From positions 1-64,000 of the forward strand of contig JAFQCI010000003.1 in assembly GCA_017416505.1 (NCBI GenBank): a stretch of 64,000 nt of DNA. Direction: 5' to 3'. The DNA comes from Lachnospiraceae bacterium. GTDB lineage: Bacteria; Bacillota_A; Clostridia; Lachnospirales; Lachnospiraceae. This document shows, one piece after another, positions 45,951-54,341 of the stretch. Position 1 is the stretch's first letter. Every line of letters starts with the position of its first letter. The notes below the pieces were generated by a model that ran no database searches, was not told where the DNA came from, and worked only from the letters and a program-made list of their open reading frames with translations. A program made the position numbers and the translations under genes.

Positions 45951-46679
45951 TTGTATAATAGGAAATTGCTCTTATCTGAGCAACCTTTAAACCAGGAATT
46001 TGAATGCTACTGCACATTCCTTGCCGGTTGTGCTTTTGTTCCAATTTTGCTAAGGACAATATTATGTGAATCATGTGGTACACAAATTAGTTCGGCACAG
46101 GAACGATGTCCATCCTGTGGGGATGTTTACGGTGAAAACAAAGAGTATGTGAAAAAGAAACGTGCCATGAATCTTAAGTATTTGGAACACTTAAAGCAAC
46201 AGGAAGAAAAGATTGAAGAAGAAAAGGAGTATATCAGAAAAACCATGGCAGAAATTAAGCGTCGGAAATTTTACAGACATACATTGCTTAATTTTGGGCA
46301 ATCTGAGCCGCCGGTGTATCGTCCTGCAAAGCATTATTTATTCCCTTGTGAATATTGCCACACAGAAATCCGGGGAAAGAGTACAGATGAATACGGTTGT
46401 CCGAGTTGTGGAGCTCCCTACAAAGAAAATCTGGACTTGAAGGTAGCAGAAGAGGAAGAAAATTTAGAACGGATGCATTATGAGGAATATATGTATCTTA
46501 AAGATTTGGAATGGGAGCAGAATAAAAGAAACGAAGAACGCGACCAGAAAATTGATACAAAGTACGCAAAACAGATAGCGTATATGACAAAACATGGACC
46601 AGGACTTGCACTGCTAACGATAGGATTGATAGCGTTAGTGGTAGTAGGAATTAATTACTTGATTATGAATCATAAGTAG
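45951..46679 (+). CDS. Double zinc-ribbon membrane protein
   Basis: Up to 242 aa. Two zinc ribbons, CESCGTQ...CPSCGD and CEYCHTE...CPSCGA, are separated by a charged helix (KQQEEKIEEEKEYIRKTMAE). A second charged helix leads to a single C-terminal membrane segment (LALLTIGLIALVVVGINYLI), so the ribbons face the cytosol. The start is uncertain: the TTG at 45951 has no ribosome site, and the first 40 residues may not be translated. Role unknown. Confidence 0.7.
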   Translation: MYNRKLLLSEQPLNQEFECYCTFLAGCAFVPILLRTILCESCGTQISSAQERCPSCGDVYGENKEYVKKKRAMNLKYLEHLKQQEEKIEEEKEYIRKTMAEIKRRKFYRHTLLNFGQSEPPVYRPAKHYLFPCEYCHTEIRGKSTDEYGCPSCGAPYKENLDLKVAEEEENLERMHYEEYMYLKDLEWEQNKRNEERDQKIDTKYAKQIAYMTKHGPGLALLTIGLIALVVVGINYLIMNHK

Positions 46680-46783
46680 TGGATGTGAAAGAGGGAATTG
46701 ATGATAACGGCAAACGGATATGCACTGGTAATTCATTGGATATAAAAGTTTCAGAAAATGGAAGGATACATAAGGAAAGAAAT

Positions 46784-47446
46784 ATGCTGGATATATTAAT
46801 TGTAGAAGATAACAAAGAAATAGGTAGTTTGTTGTGTGATTTCTTGCGTAAGGAGAATTATACGGTTAGTGTAGTAGAGACTGGTGAAAAAGCTTTGGAA
46901 TTGTATGAAAAGTATGGAGCCAGAGTGATTGTGCTGGATATTATGCTTCCGGGAATGGATGGATTTGCGGTTTGTTCTAAGATTCGGGAGACTTCCAATA
47001 CCCATATTCTAATTGCCAGTGCCAAAGTGGAAAAGAATGATAAATTAAAAGGCTTAAATCTTGGTGCAGACGATTACATTGAGAAACCTTATGATGTAGA
47101 TATTTTAATAGCTAAGATTAATGGTATTTTTAAAAGAAAATATGGTCAGGAAGAAATTGTAGAAGGGAATATTCGATTAAATACTGTAAAGCAGTGGCTC
47201 TATGTAGATGGGCAGAAAAAAGAAGTTACTGAAAAGGAGTTTGAACTGTTAAAGCTGCTCATAGAGAATAAGAATGTCACTTTGAAGAAGGAGTATTTGT
47301 TTAATACCGTTTGGGGAAGTGACAGCGAGTCGGAAATTCAAACCCTGACAGTACATATTAAGTGGCTTAGGGAAAAAATAGAAGAAGACCCCAAAAAGCC
47401 TAAGCATATTATTACAGAGTGGGGAGTAGGATATCGATTTGAGTAA
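46784..47446 (+). CDS. Response regulator, OmpR family
   Basis: A 220-aa two-domain regulator. The receiver begins MLDILIVEDNKEIG, with phospho-acceptor Asp in VIVLDIMLPGMDG (about residue 51) and Lys in IEKPYD. The C-terminal winged helix shows LTVHIKWLREKIEEDP and GVGYRFE. I start at 46784 after AAGGAAAGA; the longer open frame has no site. It overlaps the kinase gene and probably controls the ABC exporter downstream. Confidence 0.94.
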   Translation: MLDILIVEDNKEIGSLLCDFLRKENYTVSVVETGEKALELYEKYGARVIVLDIMLPGMDGFAVCSKIRETSNTHILIASAKVEKNDKLKGLNLGADDYIEKPYDVDILIAKINGIFKRKYGQEEIVEGNIRLNTVKQWLYVDGQKKEVTEKEFELLKLLIENKNVTLKKEYLFNTVWGSDSESEIQTLTVHIKWLREKIEEDPKKPKHIITEWGVGYRFE

Positions 47447-48674
47447 GTTTAAAATTTTTACAATTTTGATTTTGATGGTTGAGATATTGCTGATATTTTC
47501 AGTTAATGGATGGTATTTTTATCAAAATAACGACAGTGACGGAAGATTATATCTTGTGGAAGCAAGGCGCGTGATTAAGGAAATAGAAGAACAAAACCTA
47601 GAGTCCGCTGAAATAGAAGCAATGAGTTTAAATAAGTATGAGACCTTAGTGGGAATCAGCGAGTTTGCCCCCGGAGAGGCCTGTGCTAATGATTATTTAG
47701 TGGAAGAAATAGCCGGTAAGCTGTATCGGATAGAATATGCAGAGGAAAGAAGTTCGAGGTTACCTTTGTATATAAATATCTCGTTCCTTTGTATGATGGC
47801 TGTGACAATGATTGTACTCGTGTATGTGCAGCATAAAGTCTTAAAACCTTTTCAGAATATGAGTAATTTATCTTATGAACTGGCGAAGGGGAATTTGTCC
47901 ATGCCTATAAAAGAAGAAAAAAGTAAGCTGTTTGGACGTTTCTTGTGGGGAATGGATATGCTTCGGGAAAAGTTGGAGGATAATAAAGAGAAAGAACTTG
48001 AATTTCAAAAGGAGCGCAAGACCCTGATTCTTTCTTTGTCCCATGATATTAAAACACCGCTTTCTTCCATTGAATTGTATTCGAAAGCGTTGGCAGAGGA
48101 TTTGTATGACACACAGGAGAGAAAGGACGAAGCTATACAAGGGATTGTAAGGAATGTGAAAGAAATAAAGGGGTACGTAGATGAAATTGTAACCGCATCC
48201 AGAGAGGATTTTCTGAATCTGGAAGTCAATATGGGAGAGTATTACCTTTCAGAAGTTATGAAAGTCATAGAAAGTTATTATAAGGATAAGTTGTCTGTCA
48301 TTCACACAGAATTTCATGTGAATGAAATCTCGGAATGTCTTGTCAAAGGGGATAGGAACCGTATGGTTGAGGTTCTGCAAAATGTTATGGAAAATGCCAT
48401 AAAATATGGTGACGGTAAAAGTATCCAAATTTCCTTTAGTGAGGAAGAGGACTGTAAATTAATACATATTGAGAATTCTGGGTGCAATCTGAAAGAAGAG
48501 GAACTTCCAAATCTTTTTGATTCCTTTTATCGTGGAAGCAATAGTACCAATATGAAGGGGAGCGGTCTTGGGCTTTATATTTGCAAAACACTGATGCGTA
48601 AAATGGATGGAGAAATTTATGCCGAGATGAATGAAGATGTTTTTGGTGTGACGGTAGTGGTTAGAAAAGCGTAA
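47439..48674 (+). CDS. Sensor histidine kinase
   Basis: A 411-aa kinase from a TTG start overlapping the regulator stop. Membrane helices at about 5-25 and 110-132 enclose an extracellular loop of about 80 residues; then HAMP-like linker, phospho-acceptor LSHDIKTPLSSIELY (about His 202), N box NVMENAIKYG and G box GSGLGLYICK. The loop is too long for the BceS intramembrane type. The signal may be a peptide handled by the downstream transporter. Confidence 0.93.
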   Translation: MSKFKIFTILILMVEILLIFSVNGWYFYQNNDSDGRLYLVEARRVIKEIEEQNLESAEIEAMSLNKYETLVGISEFAPGEACANDYLVEEIAGKLYRIEYAEERSSRLPLYINISFLCMMAVTMIVLVYVQHKVLKPFQNMSNLSYELAKGNLSMPIKEEKSKLFGRFLWGMDMLREKLEDNKEKELEFQKERKTLILSLSHDIKTPLSSIELYSKALAEDLYDTQERKDEAIQGIVRNVKEIKGYVDEIVTASREDFLNLEVNMGEYYLSEVMKVIESYYKDKLSVIHTEFHVNEISECLVKGDRNRMVEVLQNVMENAIKYGDGKSIQISFSEEEDCKLIHIENSGCNLKEEELPNLFDSFYRGSNSTNMKGSGLGLYICKTLMRKMDGEIYAEMNEDVFGVTVVVRKA

Positions 48675-48681
48675 TAGTATG

Positions 48682-48720
48682 AAAACTTCAGGGTTCTATT
48701 TTGTGACTCTGAAGTTTTTT
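48682..48720 (+). terminator. Terminator after the two-component operon
   Basis: AAAACTTCAG pairs with CTGAAGTTTT around a 17-base loop, followed by a T-run. Confidence 0.8.
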
Positions 48721-48772
48721 TACATTTAATGATTATTTAATAATTTGTTTTGTAGAATGAATTCAGAAACTA

Positions 48773-48978
48773 AACAATTGCGAAACGATAAAAACTTATA
48801 TTATGTGATTCAAAAGAAACAAATACGTAAGCAGGTGCTTGTTCAGCCGTCGGTACTTAATGAGCGACATGTCGCGAATTTAGTACCGCTACGAGCTGAA
48901 CGCAGCGAGAGCGTGCCTGCGATGTTTTGATTCTTTTGAATCACTTTCAAATAAAATATTATAGTTTCGCAATTATCT
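48773..48978. mobile_element. MITE family B, full-length copy (inverted)
   Basis: Ends AACAATTGCGAAAC and GTTTCGCAATTATCT. Reversed relative to the copy at 23007-23214, it shares the centre CAGGTGCTTG...CCGTCGGTACTTAATGAG. The 11-mer AATTCAGAAAC stands on both sides (48760-48770, 48980-48990), five bases from each core end. Confidence 0.87.
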
Positions 48979-49009
48979 AAATTCAGAAACAAGAGAAAGG
49001 AGTTAAAAA

Positions 49010-51382
49010 ATGTATCTAAACATATTAAAAAAAGACTTAAAACGAAAAAAGACAATGAATATCATCGTACTGTTATTTGTTGTCCTTGCCACTATGTTTG
49101 TGGCCTCAGGTGTAAACAACATTATAAATGTTACTACAGCACTGGATGATTATTTTGAAATGGCAAATATGCCTGATTATTTTTTTAGTTTTGCGAACAA
49201 AAATAAAGACGTTGATATTGATGAAACGCTAAGTTCGGCAAGTGCAGTAGATAGTTATCAGGTGGAAGATGTCTTATATTTATCCAGTGAGAACATAGTC
49301 TGGGAAGATGAGGATATAGAGAATTACACCGGTGCTAGTTGGGTTCAAAGTGATATTGGGTTGAATTATTTTCTTTCTGACGATAGTATCCTTAAAACCG
49401 TTAATCCGGGTGAGTTTTATATGACGGAAACTAAGGCGAACGCTATGGGTGTTGAGGTGGGCGATAAACTTACCATAGAAGTAAATGGTTTAAGCCGTGA
49501 ACTTGTTCTTAAAGATAAAATAAAGGATGCACTTACAGGCGGAAGTGGGATTACAATATGCCGTTATATATTAAGTGAAGAAGATTTTGAGTATTTTCTT
49601 TCAGCGGAAAATACAAAGGAATCATATGGCACTTCTCTTGTGTATATATATTCATCTGATATGGACAAGGCTATGCCACAGATTAAATCCCTTATAAATA
49701 ACAGTACTTTAAAAGCGAATAAAATCCTCATGATGGGATGTTATATTTTTGATATGATAGTAGTAGGAATTTTGCTTGTAGTAAGTATTATTCTTATTCT
49801 AATAGCATTTTTAGTTTTGAGATTTACCATTACTTTTACACTTTCCGAAGAATTTCGTGAAATTGGTGTCATGAAGGCTATTGGTATCAGTAATTTTGGA
49901 ATCAGGACTTTATACCTTGTAAAATATCTAGGACTTTCTGTAATAGGTGCGGTTATTGGTTTTGGTCTTAGCTTCCCGTTTGGAAAAATGCTAAGGGATG
50001 TTTCTGCACAGTCGATTATTATGGGAAATCAGAATACGGTTTTGACCAATCTTCTTTGCACCATCCTTGTCATTGTAGTTATTTTACTGTTTAGTTACAG
50101 ATGTACTAGAAAGGTTAAGAACATGACTCCTATTGACGCTATCAGAAACGGTCAGACAGGGGAACGTTTCCGTAAAAAGAGTCTTATGAGTTTGGGAAAA
50201 TCAAAGCTTTCCGGAACGCCCTTCCTTGCACTTAACGACATTGTAAGCAGTCCAAAGCGTTACACCATAGTAGGCCTTACATTTTTCCTTTGTATGACAC
50301 TTATGCTGATACTTTCCACCCTTGTATTTACAATGAAAAATGGTGGACTTTCTAAAACATTCGGATTCGCGGATTGTGATGTGTTTCTTGACAGTAAAAT
50401 GAATAGGGAATGCATGACAGAAGATGGACATGAAAAACTTGAAAAACATCTTGATGAAATGGAACAAATTCTTGCAGAAAATGATATTCCGGCTAAGTGC
50501 TATCAGGAAATGACCTTTAACTTACCGGTATCTTTTGGAGAGAACGAGAGTACTATTTTTGTATTACAAGGTGTAGGTACAACTATGGATATGTACGAAT
50601 ATACTGCAGGTACAGCTCCGCAAAGTACCGATGAAATCGCAATTACACGACTTGCAGCGGATACGTTGAATGTCGATATTGGTGATACGGTTACCATCAA
50701 AACGATAGATGGGAATAAGGAATATATCATTACAGCGTTTTTCCAAGCGATGGGTATGAATCAGGGCGTGGTACTCAGACTTCATAGTGATGAGTATATC
50801 AATTATGTTCAGGCAACGGGTTCTATTGATACGCAGATTATGTTTACGGATAATCCGGACAAAAAGGAAATGGAAGGTCGGATAGAAGAAATTCAGAGGA
50901 TTTTTCCGGAGTATGAAAGGATAGAAAGCTGTGCTGAAAGAGTGGCAGATATGTTATCGGTTACCGATACACTTGCAATGGTAAAATCCATTATGGTGAT
51001 ACTCACTGTAGTGATAGCTGCACTTGTTACTGTACTTATAGAACGTTCTTTTATTGCAAAGGAACAGGGAGAAATCGCACTTATGAAAGCCATGGGTATA
51101 AGAAAAGGAACCATTTATGGATACCATACTTTAAGATTTTTATTTGTAGGAATCATTGCGGTGATATTGGGTGCAATTTTTGCTCTTCCGCTTACACACC
51201 TTTGTATGGATCCTATATTTAAAATGATGGGTATGGAACTTGCAGTCGATTACAGTATTAATCCGGTAGAAATGTTCCTTACATTCCCTATTATAGTTCT
51301 TACTACAACAACTTTAAGTGCATTCTTTACTGCACTTTATACAAGAAAAATCAAGTCATCTGACACTGCTAACATGGAATAA
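49010..51382 (+). CDS. ABC exporter permease, FtsX/MacB type
   Basis: A 790-aa permease. After an N-terminal helix and an extracellular domain (about residues 40-240) come three helices of a first FtsX domain (EFREIGVMKAIGIS), a fourth, a second extracellular part, and a second FtsX domain (EQGEIALMKAMGIRKGTIYGY). The layout suits exporters of antimicrobial peptides or lipids. The ATPase gene follows after 14 nt, and a two-component system lies upstream. Substrate unknown. Confidence 0.93.
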   Translation: MYLNILKKDLKRKKTMNIIVLLFVVLATMFVASGVNNIINVTTALDDYFEMANMPDYFFSFANKNKDVDIDETLSSASAVDSYQVEDVLYLSSENIVWEDEDIENYTGASWVQSDIGLNYFLSDDSILKTVNPGEFYMTETKANAMGVEVGDKLTIEVNGLSRELVLKDKIKDALTGGSGITICRYILSEEDFEYFLSAENTKESYGTSLVYIYSSDMDKAMPQIKSLINNSTLKANKILMMGCYIFDMIVVGILLVVSIILILIAFLVLRFTITFTLSEEFREIGVMKAIGISNFGIRTLYLVKYLGLSVIGAVIGFGLSFPFGKMLRDVSAQSIIMGNQNTVLTNLLCTILVIVVILLFSYRCTRKVKNMTPIDAIRNGQTGERFRKKSLMSLGKSKLSGTPFLALNDIVSSPKRYTIVGLTFFLCMTLMLILSTLVFTMKNGGLSKTFGFADCDVFLDSKMNRECMTEDGHEKLEKHLDEMEQILAENDIPAKCYQEMTFNLPVSFGENESTIFVLQGVGTTMDMYEYTAGTAPQSTDEIAITRLAADTLNVDIGDTVTIKTIDGNKEYIITAFFQAMGMNQGVVLRLHSDEYINYVQATGSIDTQIMFTDNPDKKEMEGRIEEIQRIFPEYERIESCAERVADMLSVTDTLAMVKSIMVILTVVIAALVTVLIERSFIAKEQGEIALMKAMGIRKGTIYGYHTLRFLFVGIIAVILGAIFALPLTHLCMDPIFKMMGMELAVDYSINPVEMFLTFPIIVLTTTTLSAFFTALYTRKIKSSDTANME

Positions 51383-51396
51383 GAAAGGAAGATATT

Positions 51397-52158
51397 ATGA
51401 ATATTTTAGAAGTAAAAGACCTCTGTAAAACATATATCGTAAACAAACGTCAGAACAACGTTTTGAAAAATGTGAATTTTACCGTTTCGGAAGGAGAAAT
51501 GGTAGCCATTATGGGGCCTTCAGGCTCGGGTAAATCCACTCTCCTGTATGCTGTTTCCGGCATGGACTCCATTACCGCAGGCGAAGTAAAGTTTTGTGGA
51601 AAGAACATTGCAAAAATGGGTGAAAAGGAGCTTGCAGACTTACGTCTTGATGAAATGGGATTTATCTTTCAGCAGATGTATATGCTGAAAAATCTGACTG
51701 TTCTAGATAATATTATTCTTCCAGCGGTACAATCGAAAAAGAATACTGGAACACGTAAGGAAACAGCCCAGCGTGGACAGGAATTAATGCGTAAGCTAGG
51801 TATCATTGACATTGCCGATAACGACATCAATGAGGTTTCGGGAGGGCAGCTTCAGAGAGCCTGCATCTGTAGAAGTATGATGAATATGCCTAAGGTTTTA
51901 TTTGCAGATGAACCTACGGGGGCTTTAAACAGAACCACGTCAAACGAGGTAATGGAGGAACTGGTAAAGTTGAATAGGGAAGGAACAACCATTATGATGG
52001 TAACCCATGATGCAAAGGTAGCTGCAAAGTGTTCCAGAGTGTTGTATATCGTAGATGGTAACATTAAGGGCGAGTACCTAAGTCCTAAGGACGAAGATGT
52101 AAAAGAGAAGGATAGGGAGAGACTATTAAATAACTGGCTGTTGGAATTGGGATGGTAA
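51397..52158 (+). CDS. ABC exporter ATPase
   Basis: A 253-aa LolD/MacB-type ATPase. Walker A GPSGSGKST, Q-loop FIFQQMYMLKNLT, signature VSGGQLQRACI and Walker B VLFADEPTGALN are intact, with switch His in MVTHDAKVA. The signature begins with V rather than L. It forms a transporter with the FtsX permease directly upstream. Good AAGGAAGA site. Confidence 0.95.
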   Translation: MNILEVKDLCKTYIVNKRQNNVLKNVNFTVSEGEMVAIMGPSGSGKSTLLYAVSGMDSITAGEVKFCGKNIAKMGEKELADLRLDEMGFIFQQMYMLKNLTVLDNIILPAVQSKKNTGTRKETAQRGQELMRKLGIIDIADNDINEVSGGQLQRACICRSMMNMPKVLFADEPTGALNRTTSNEVMEELVKLNREGTTIMMVTHDAKVAAKCSRVLYIVDGNIKGEYLSPKDEDVKEKDRERLLNNWLLELGW

Positions 52159-52169
52159 GTATATTTTTC

Positions 52170-52262
52170 GTTACTGTTCACTCAGTACCCTGACACTTGT
52201 TGTCAGGGTACGTAATAGCATGATTCAGGAGTTGGTTTTTGCTTCGCACAGCGAATTTGCGT
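52170..52262 (+). repeat. Diverged, truncated family A element
   Basis: GTTACTG start, then the hairpin GTACCCTGACA-cttgt-TGTCAGGGTAC, then CATGATTCAGGAGTT and TTTTGCTTCGC, in family A order. The hairpin arms differ from other copies but stay fully paired. The right GTTAC arms are missing. Confidence 0.75.
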
Positions 52263-52351
52263 GAAAAAAGGAAAAAAGAAGAAGGTAAATCGACACTGAA
52301 CAACAAAAAGAGTATTCGGGGCTGATTATAATTTATATCTCAATCGTAAAT

Positions 52352-53746
52352 CTATCTCTTTAGCTTAATCAATGCCTTTGGTGACTTAGCATTTCCGTCT
52401 CGATATATTAAGCCATCTTCCATAAGCGGATTAATTATATCCTTCAAAAACTGACTTCTACTTTTATATTTTGTGACCTCTTGAAGTTCCTTCATCTGCC
52501 TCGGACCTTCCATTCTTAATAACTCTAGGATCCTTTTCTTATCTGATAACTCTTCCTGAATAATATATTCATCGTTTTCTTCATAGAACCGATCAAACAA
52601 ACGTAAATCTAAGAAACCCGGATAAATCATAACCACAGGTTGCAAATGGTCAGCACTGTTACTGTAGCTTTCAATCATTGTCTGAAAACCGGTCCCACCA
52701 CGCTCCATTAAATTAGCCACATCCAAGCATGCTGCTATGATAGAATTTCTCCTGATGGAAGGAATGGAACCCGCCGGATATTGGTCATAGTTTTTGGGAA
52801 GTAACCACGATCCCGGAGAAACAATATCCATCCTATCACTATATATATCCACATCAATCTGTGTACCTGCAATCGAATAGTCTCTATGTGCAATTGCATT
52901 CACTAAGGCCTCTCTGATTGCTTCTTTCGGATAAGCACGAACTTCTTCTCGTCCGCCTGCTTCTGTTTTTCTCCATCCGGTTTTTGTATTTCTCTCTATA
53001 AAGCTAAGTGCATTTTGAAAAACCTTAGCCAAAGAACCTTTATATCTTCCACTATCAAGCACTGTGCCGGTTTTATCTTTTCCCTTCCAAAGTCGGCAGC
53101 ATATCATAGAATCATCACCATCATAGCTATCACTAAACATAATTAAACCAGATTTTGCATAGCCATCCTTTGAAATTATTTCCTCATTCTGCAAATCCTT
53201 AATGGTAGGTAGCGATGAACCTTCCCTATACTCTTTGCACAACTCAAGATACTCTTTCCAATTCTTTTCTTCGTATAGAATCTCGCTTGTTTCATTATCC
53301 ACACCATACTTTCTCTTGGACAACGAAATAATTTCTTCCGGTGTTGCCGGAGTAGAATATCCATCTCCTTTTATAAAAACCGTTTCATTAAAATCACCTT
53401 CTCGGTATCTTACAACCGAATCAGCCGGAATAATATTCACTGCCAAAACAAATCTCTCTGCATTTGCATCAACACTTCTCATCATGTATCGGATTCTTGC
53501 ATGGGGAAAAATATGTCTATCATTAATCCTTGCTATCAGATTTTTGGTTTTATCTATTTCATCCAATTCAATGCCAAAAGCTTCTCCATCATTAGATACA
53601 CCAATAAACATTACACCACCCTTGCCATTAGCATATCCTACAATCGTTTTTGCCCACTTAATTGGATTGTCTGGATTCAATAAAGCCTTATATTCATAAT
53701 CCAAATCCTCAGAAATTACATCTGGGTACAATTCTGTTATTTTCAT
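52352..53746 (-). CDS. AlbA_2 domain ATP-binding protein (putative regulator)
   Basis: A 464-aa protein: N-terminal AlbA_2 domain (LDYEYKALLNPDN, ANGKGGVMFIGVSNDG), central GHKL-like part (REALVNAIAHRDYSIAGTQIDV, ERGGTGFQTMI) and C-terminal winged helix (RILELLRMEGPRQMKELQEV). I start at 53746, where AAGGAGACG precedes ATG; the extra 30 residues of the longer frame would translate the AACATTGC repeat array. That array covers the promoter, so the winged helix may regulate its own gene. Confidence 0.88.
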   Translation of the reverse strand: MKITELYPDVISEDLDYEYKALLNPDNPIKWAKTIVGYANGKGGVMFIGVSNDGEAFGIELDEIDKTKNLIARINDRHIFPHARIRYMMRSVDANAERFVLAVNIIPADSVVRYREGDFNETVFIKGDGYSTPATPEEIISLSKRKYGVDNETSEILYEEKNWKEYLELCKEYREGSSLPTIKDLQNEEIISKDGYAKSGLIMFSDSYDGDDSMICCRLWKGKDKTGTVLDSGRYKGSLAKVFQNALSFIERNTKTGWRKTEAGGREEVRAYPKEAIREALVNAIAHRDYSIAGTQIDVDIYSDRMDIVSPGSWLLPKNYDQYPAGSIPSIRRNSIIAACLDVANLMERGGTGFQTMIESYSNSADHLQPVVMIYPGFLDLRLFDRFYEENDEYIIQEELSDKKRILELLRMEGPRQMKELQEVTKYKSRSQFLKDIINPLMEDGLIYRDGNAKSPKALIKLKR

Positions 53747-53780
53747 TTCAACACGTCTCCTTCGATATTCTTTTATAGAA

Positions 53781-53838
53781 ACTATATCAAACATTGTGGA
53801 ACATTGCAACAACATTGCGGAACATTTCGATAACATTG
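53781..53838 (-). promoter_or_regulatory. Promoter covered by helically phased AACATTGC repeats
   Basis: Minus-strand promoter TTGCAA (53809-53804), 17-nt spacer, TATAGT (53786-53781). AACATT units start at plus positions 53790, 53800, 53811, 53821 and 53832, a period of 10.5 bp, one helical turn. Further copies (NACATT) are at 53888, 53907, 53919 and 53929. Confidence 0.7.
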
Positions 53839-53968
53839 CGAATCTCTACTTTTAACAATGCTAGTATTGATATTTTTCCATAAAAAATACATTGAAAAGG
53901 ATTCTAAACATTGCAAAATACATTACTTAACATTTCGCGATGATGCATTCTACGATGTTAAATTTGTA

Positions 53969-53998
53969 TTGACAAATAGTGATTATTCGCGTTATACT
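53969..53998 (+). promoter_or_regulatory. Promoter of valS
   Basis: TTGACA (53969-53974), 18-nt spacer, TATACT (53993-53998). Its upstream edge is 34 bases from the second AACATT cluster. Confidence 0.75.
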
Positions 53999-54009
53999 GT
54001 TTCACAACA

Positions 54010-54301
54010 ACACAGACAAAAGCATTGACGAGGAGGAGTACATACTATTCCGGATGAACAGAGAGAAAGTGGTTGGTGAAAACTTTCGTGATGGTAGTAT
54101 GGAAGTAGCCTTTGAGCTTTGGACCGAACAGATGATTCTAAGTAGACTCCAACGGAGATCCCACCGTTATCAGGGGAAGCAATATCGGAATGCGTACATG
54201 ATTCCCGTATTGTAATGAGTGCAGAATAATTATTTCTGAATTTAGGTGGTACCACGGACATGTTAGTTCGCCCTAAGCATTTGCTTAGGGTGATTTTTTT
54301 T
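54010..54301 (+). promoter_or_regulatory. T-box riboswitch, Val-specific
   Basis: The leader has the T-box core TTAGGTGGTACCACGG (54242-54257) and a terminator GCCCTAAGCA/TGCTTAGGGT with a T-run (54270-54301). In Stem I, GGAAGTAGCCTTTGAGC puts GUA, a valine codon, at the specifier position (54105-54107). Uncharged tRNA-Val would favour antitermination into valS. Confidence 0.92.
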
Positions 54302-54341
54302 GTCTGTCTTGTAATATTATTATTTTATAGGAGGTATCCAC

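Noticed and set aside
47439..52158. BceRS-BceAB bacitracin module
   Set aside because: The kinase has a long extracellular loop and the permease has two similar-sized extracellular parts instead of the single large BceB domain, so a specific Bce call is not supported.
53790..53935. AACATT array as a plasmid-type replication origin (iterons)
   Set aside because: No replication initiator nearby, and the units lie exactly over a sigma-A promoter, so an operator is more likely.
53979..54215. 78-aa plus-strand ORF and its minus-strand counterpart before valS
   Set aside because: The region is the T-box leader; the codons follow the conserved RNA structure, and no protein family is visible.
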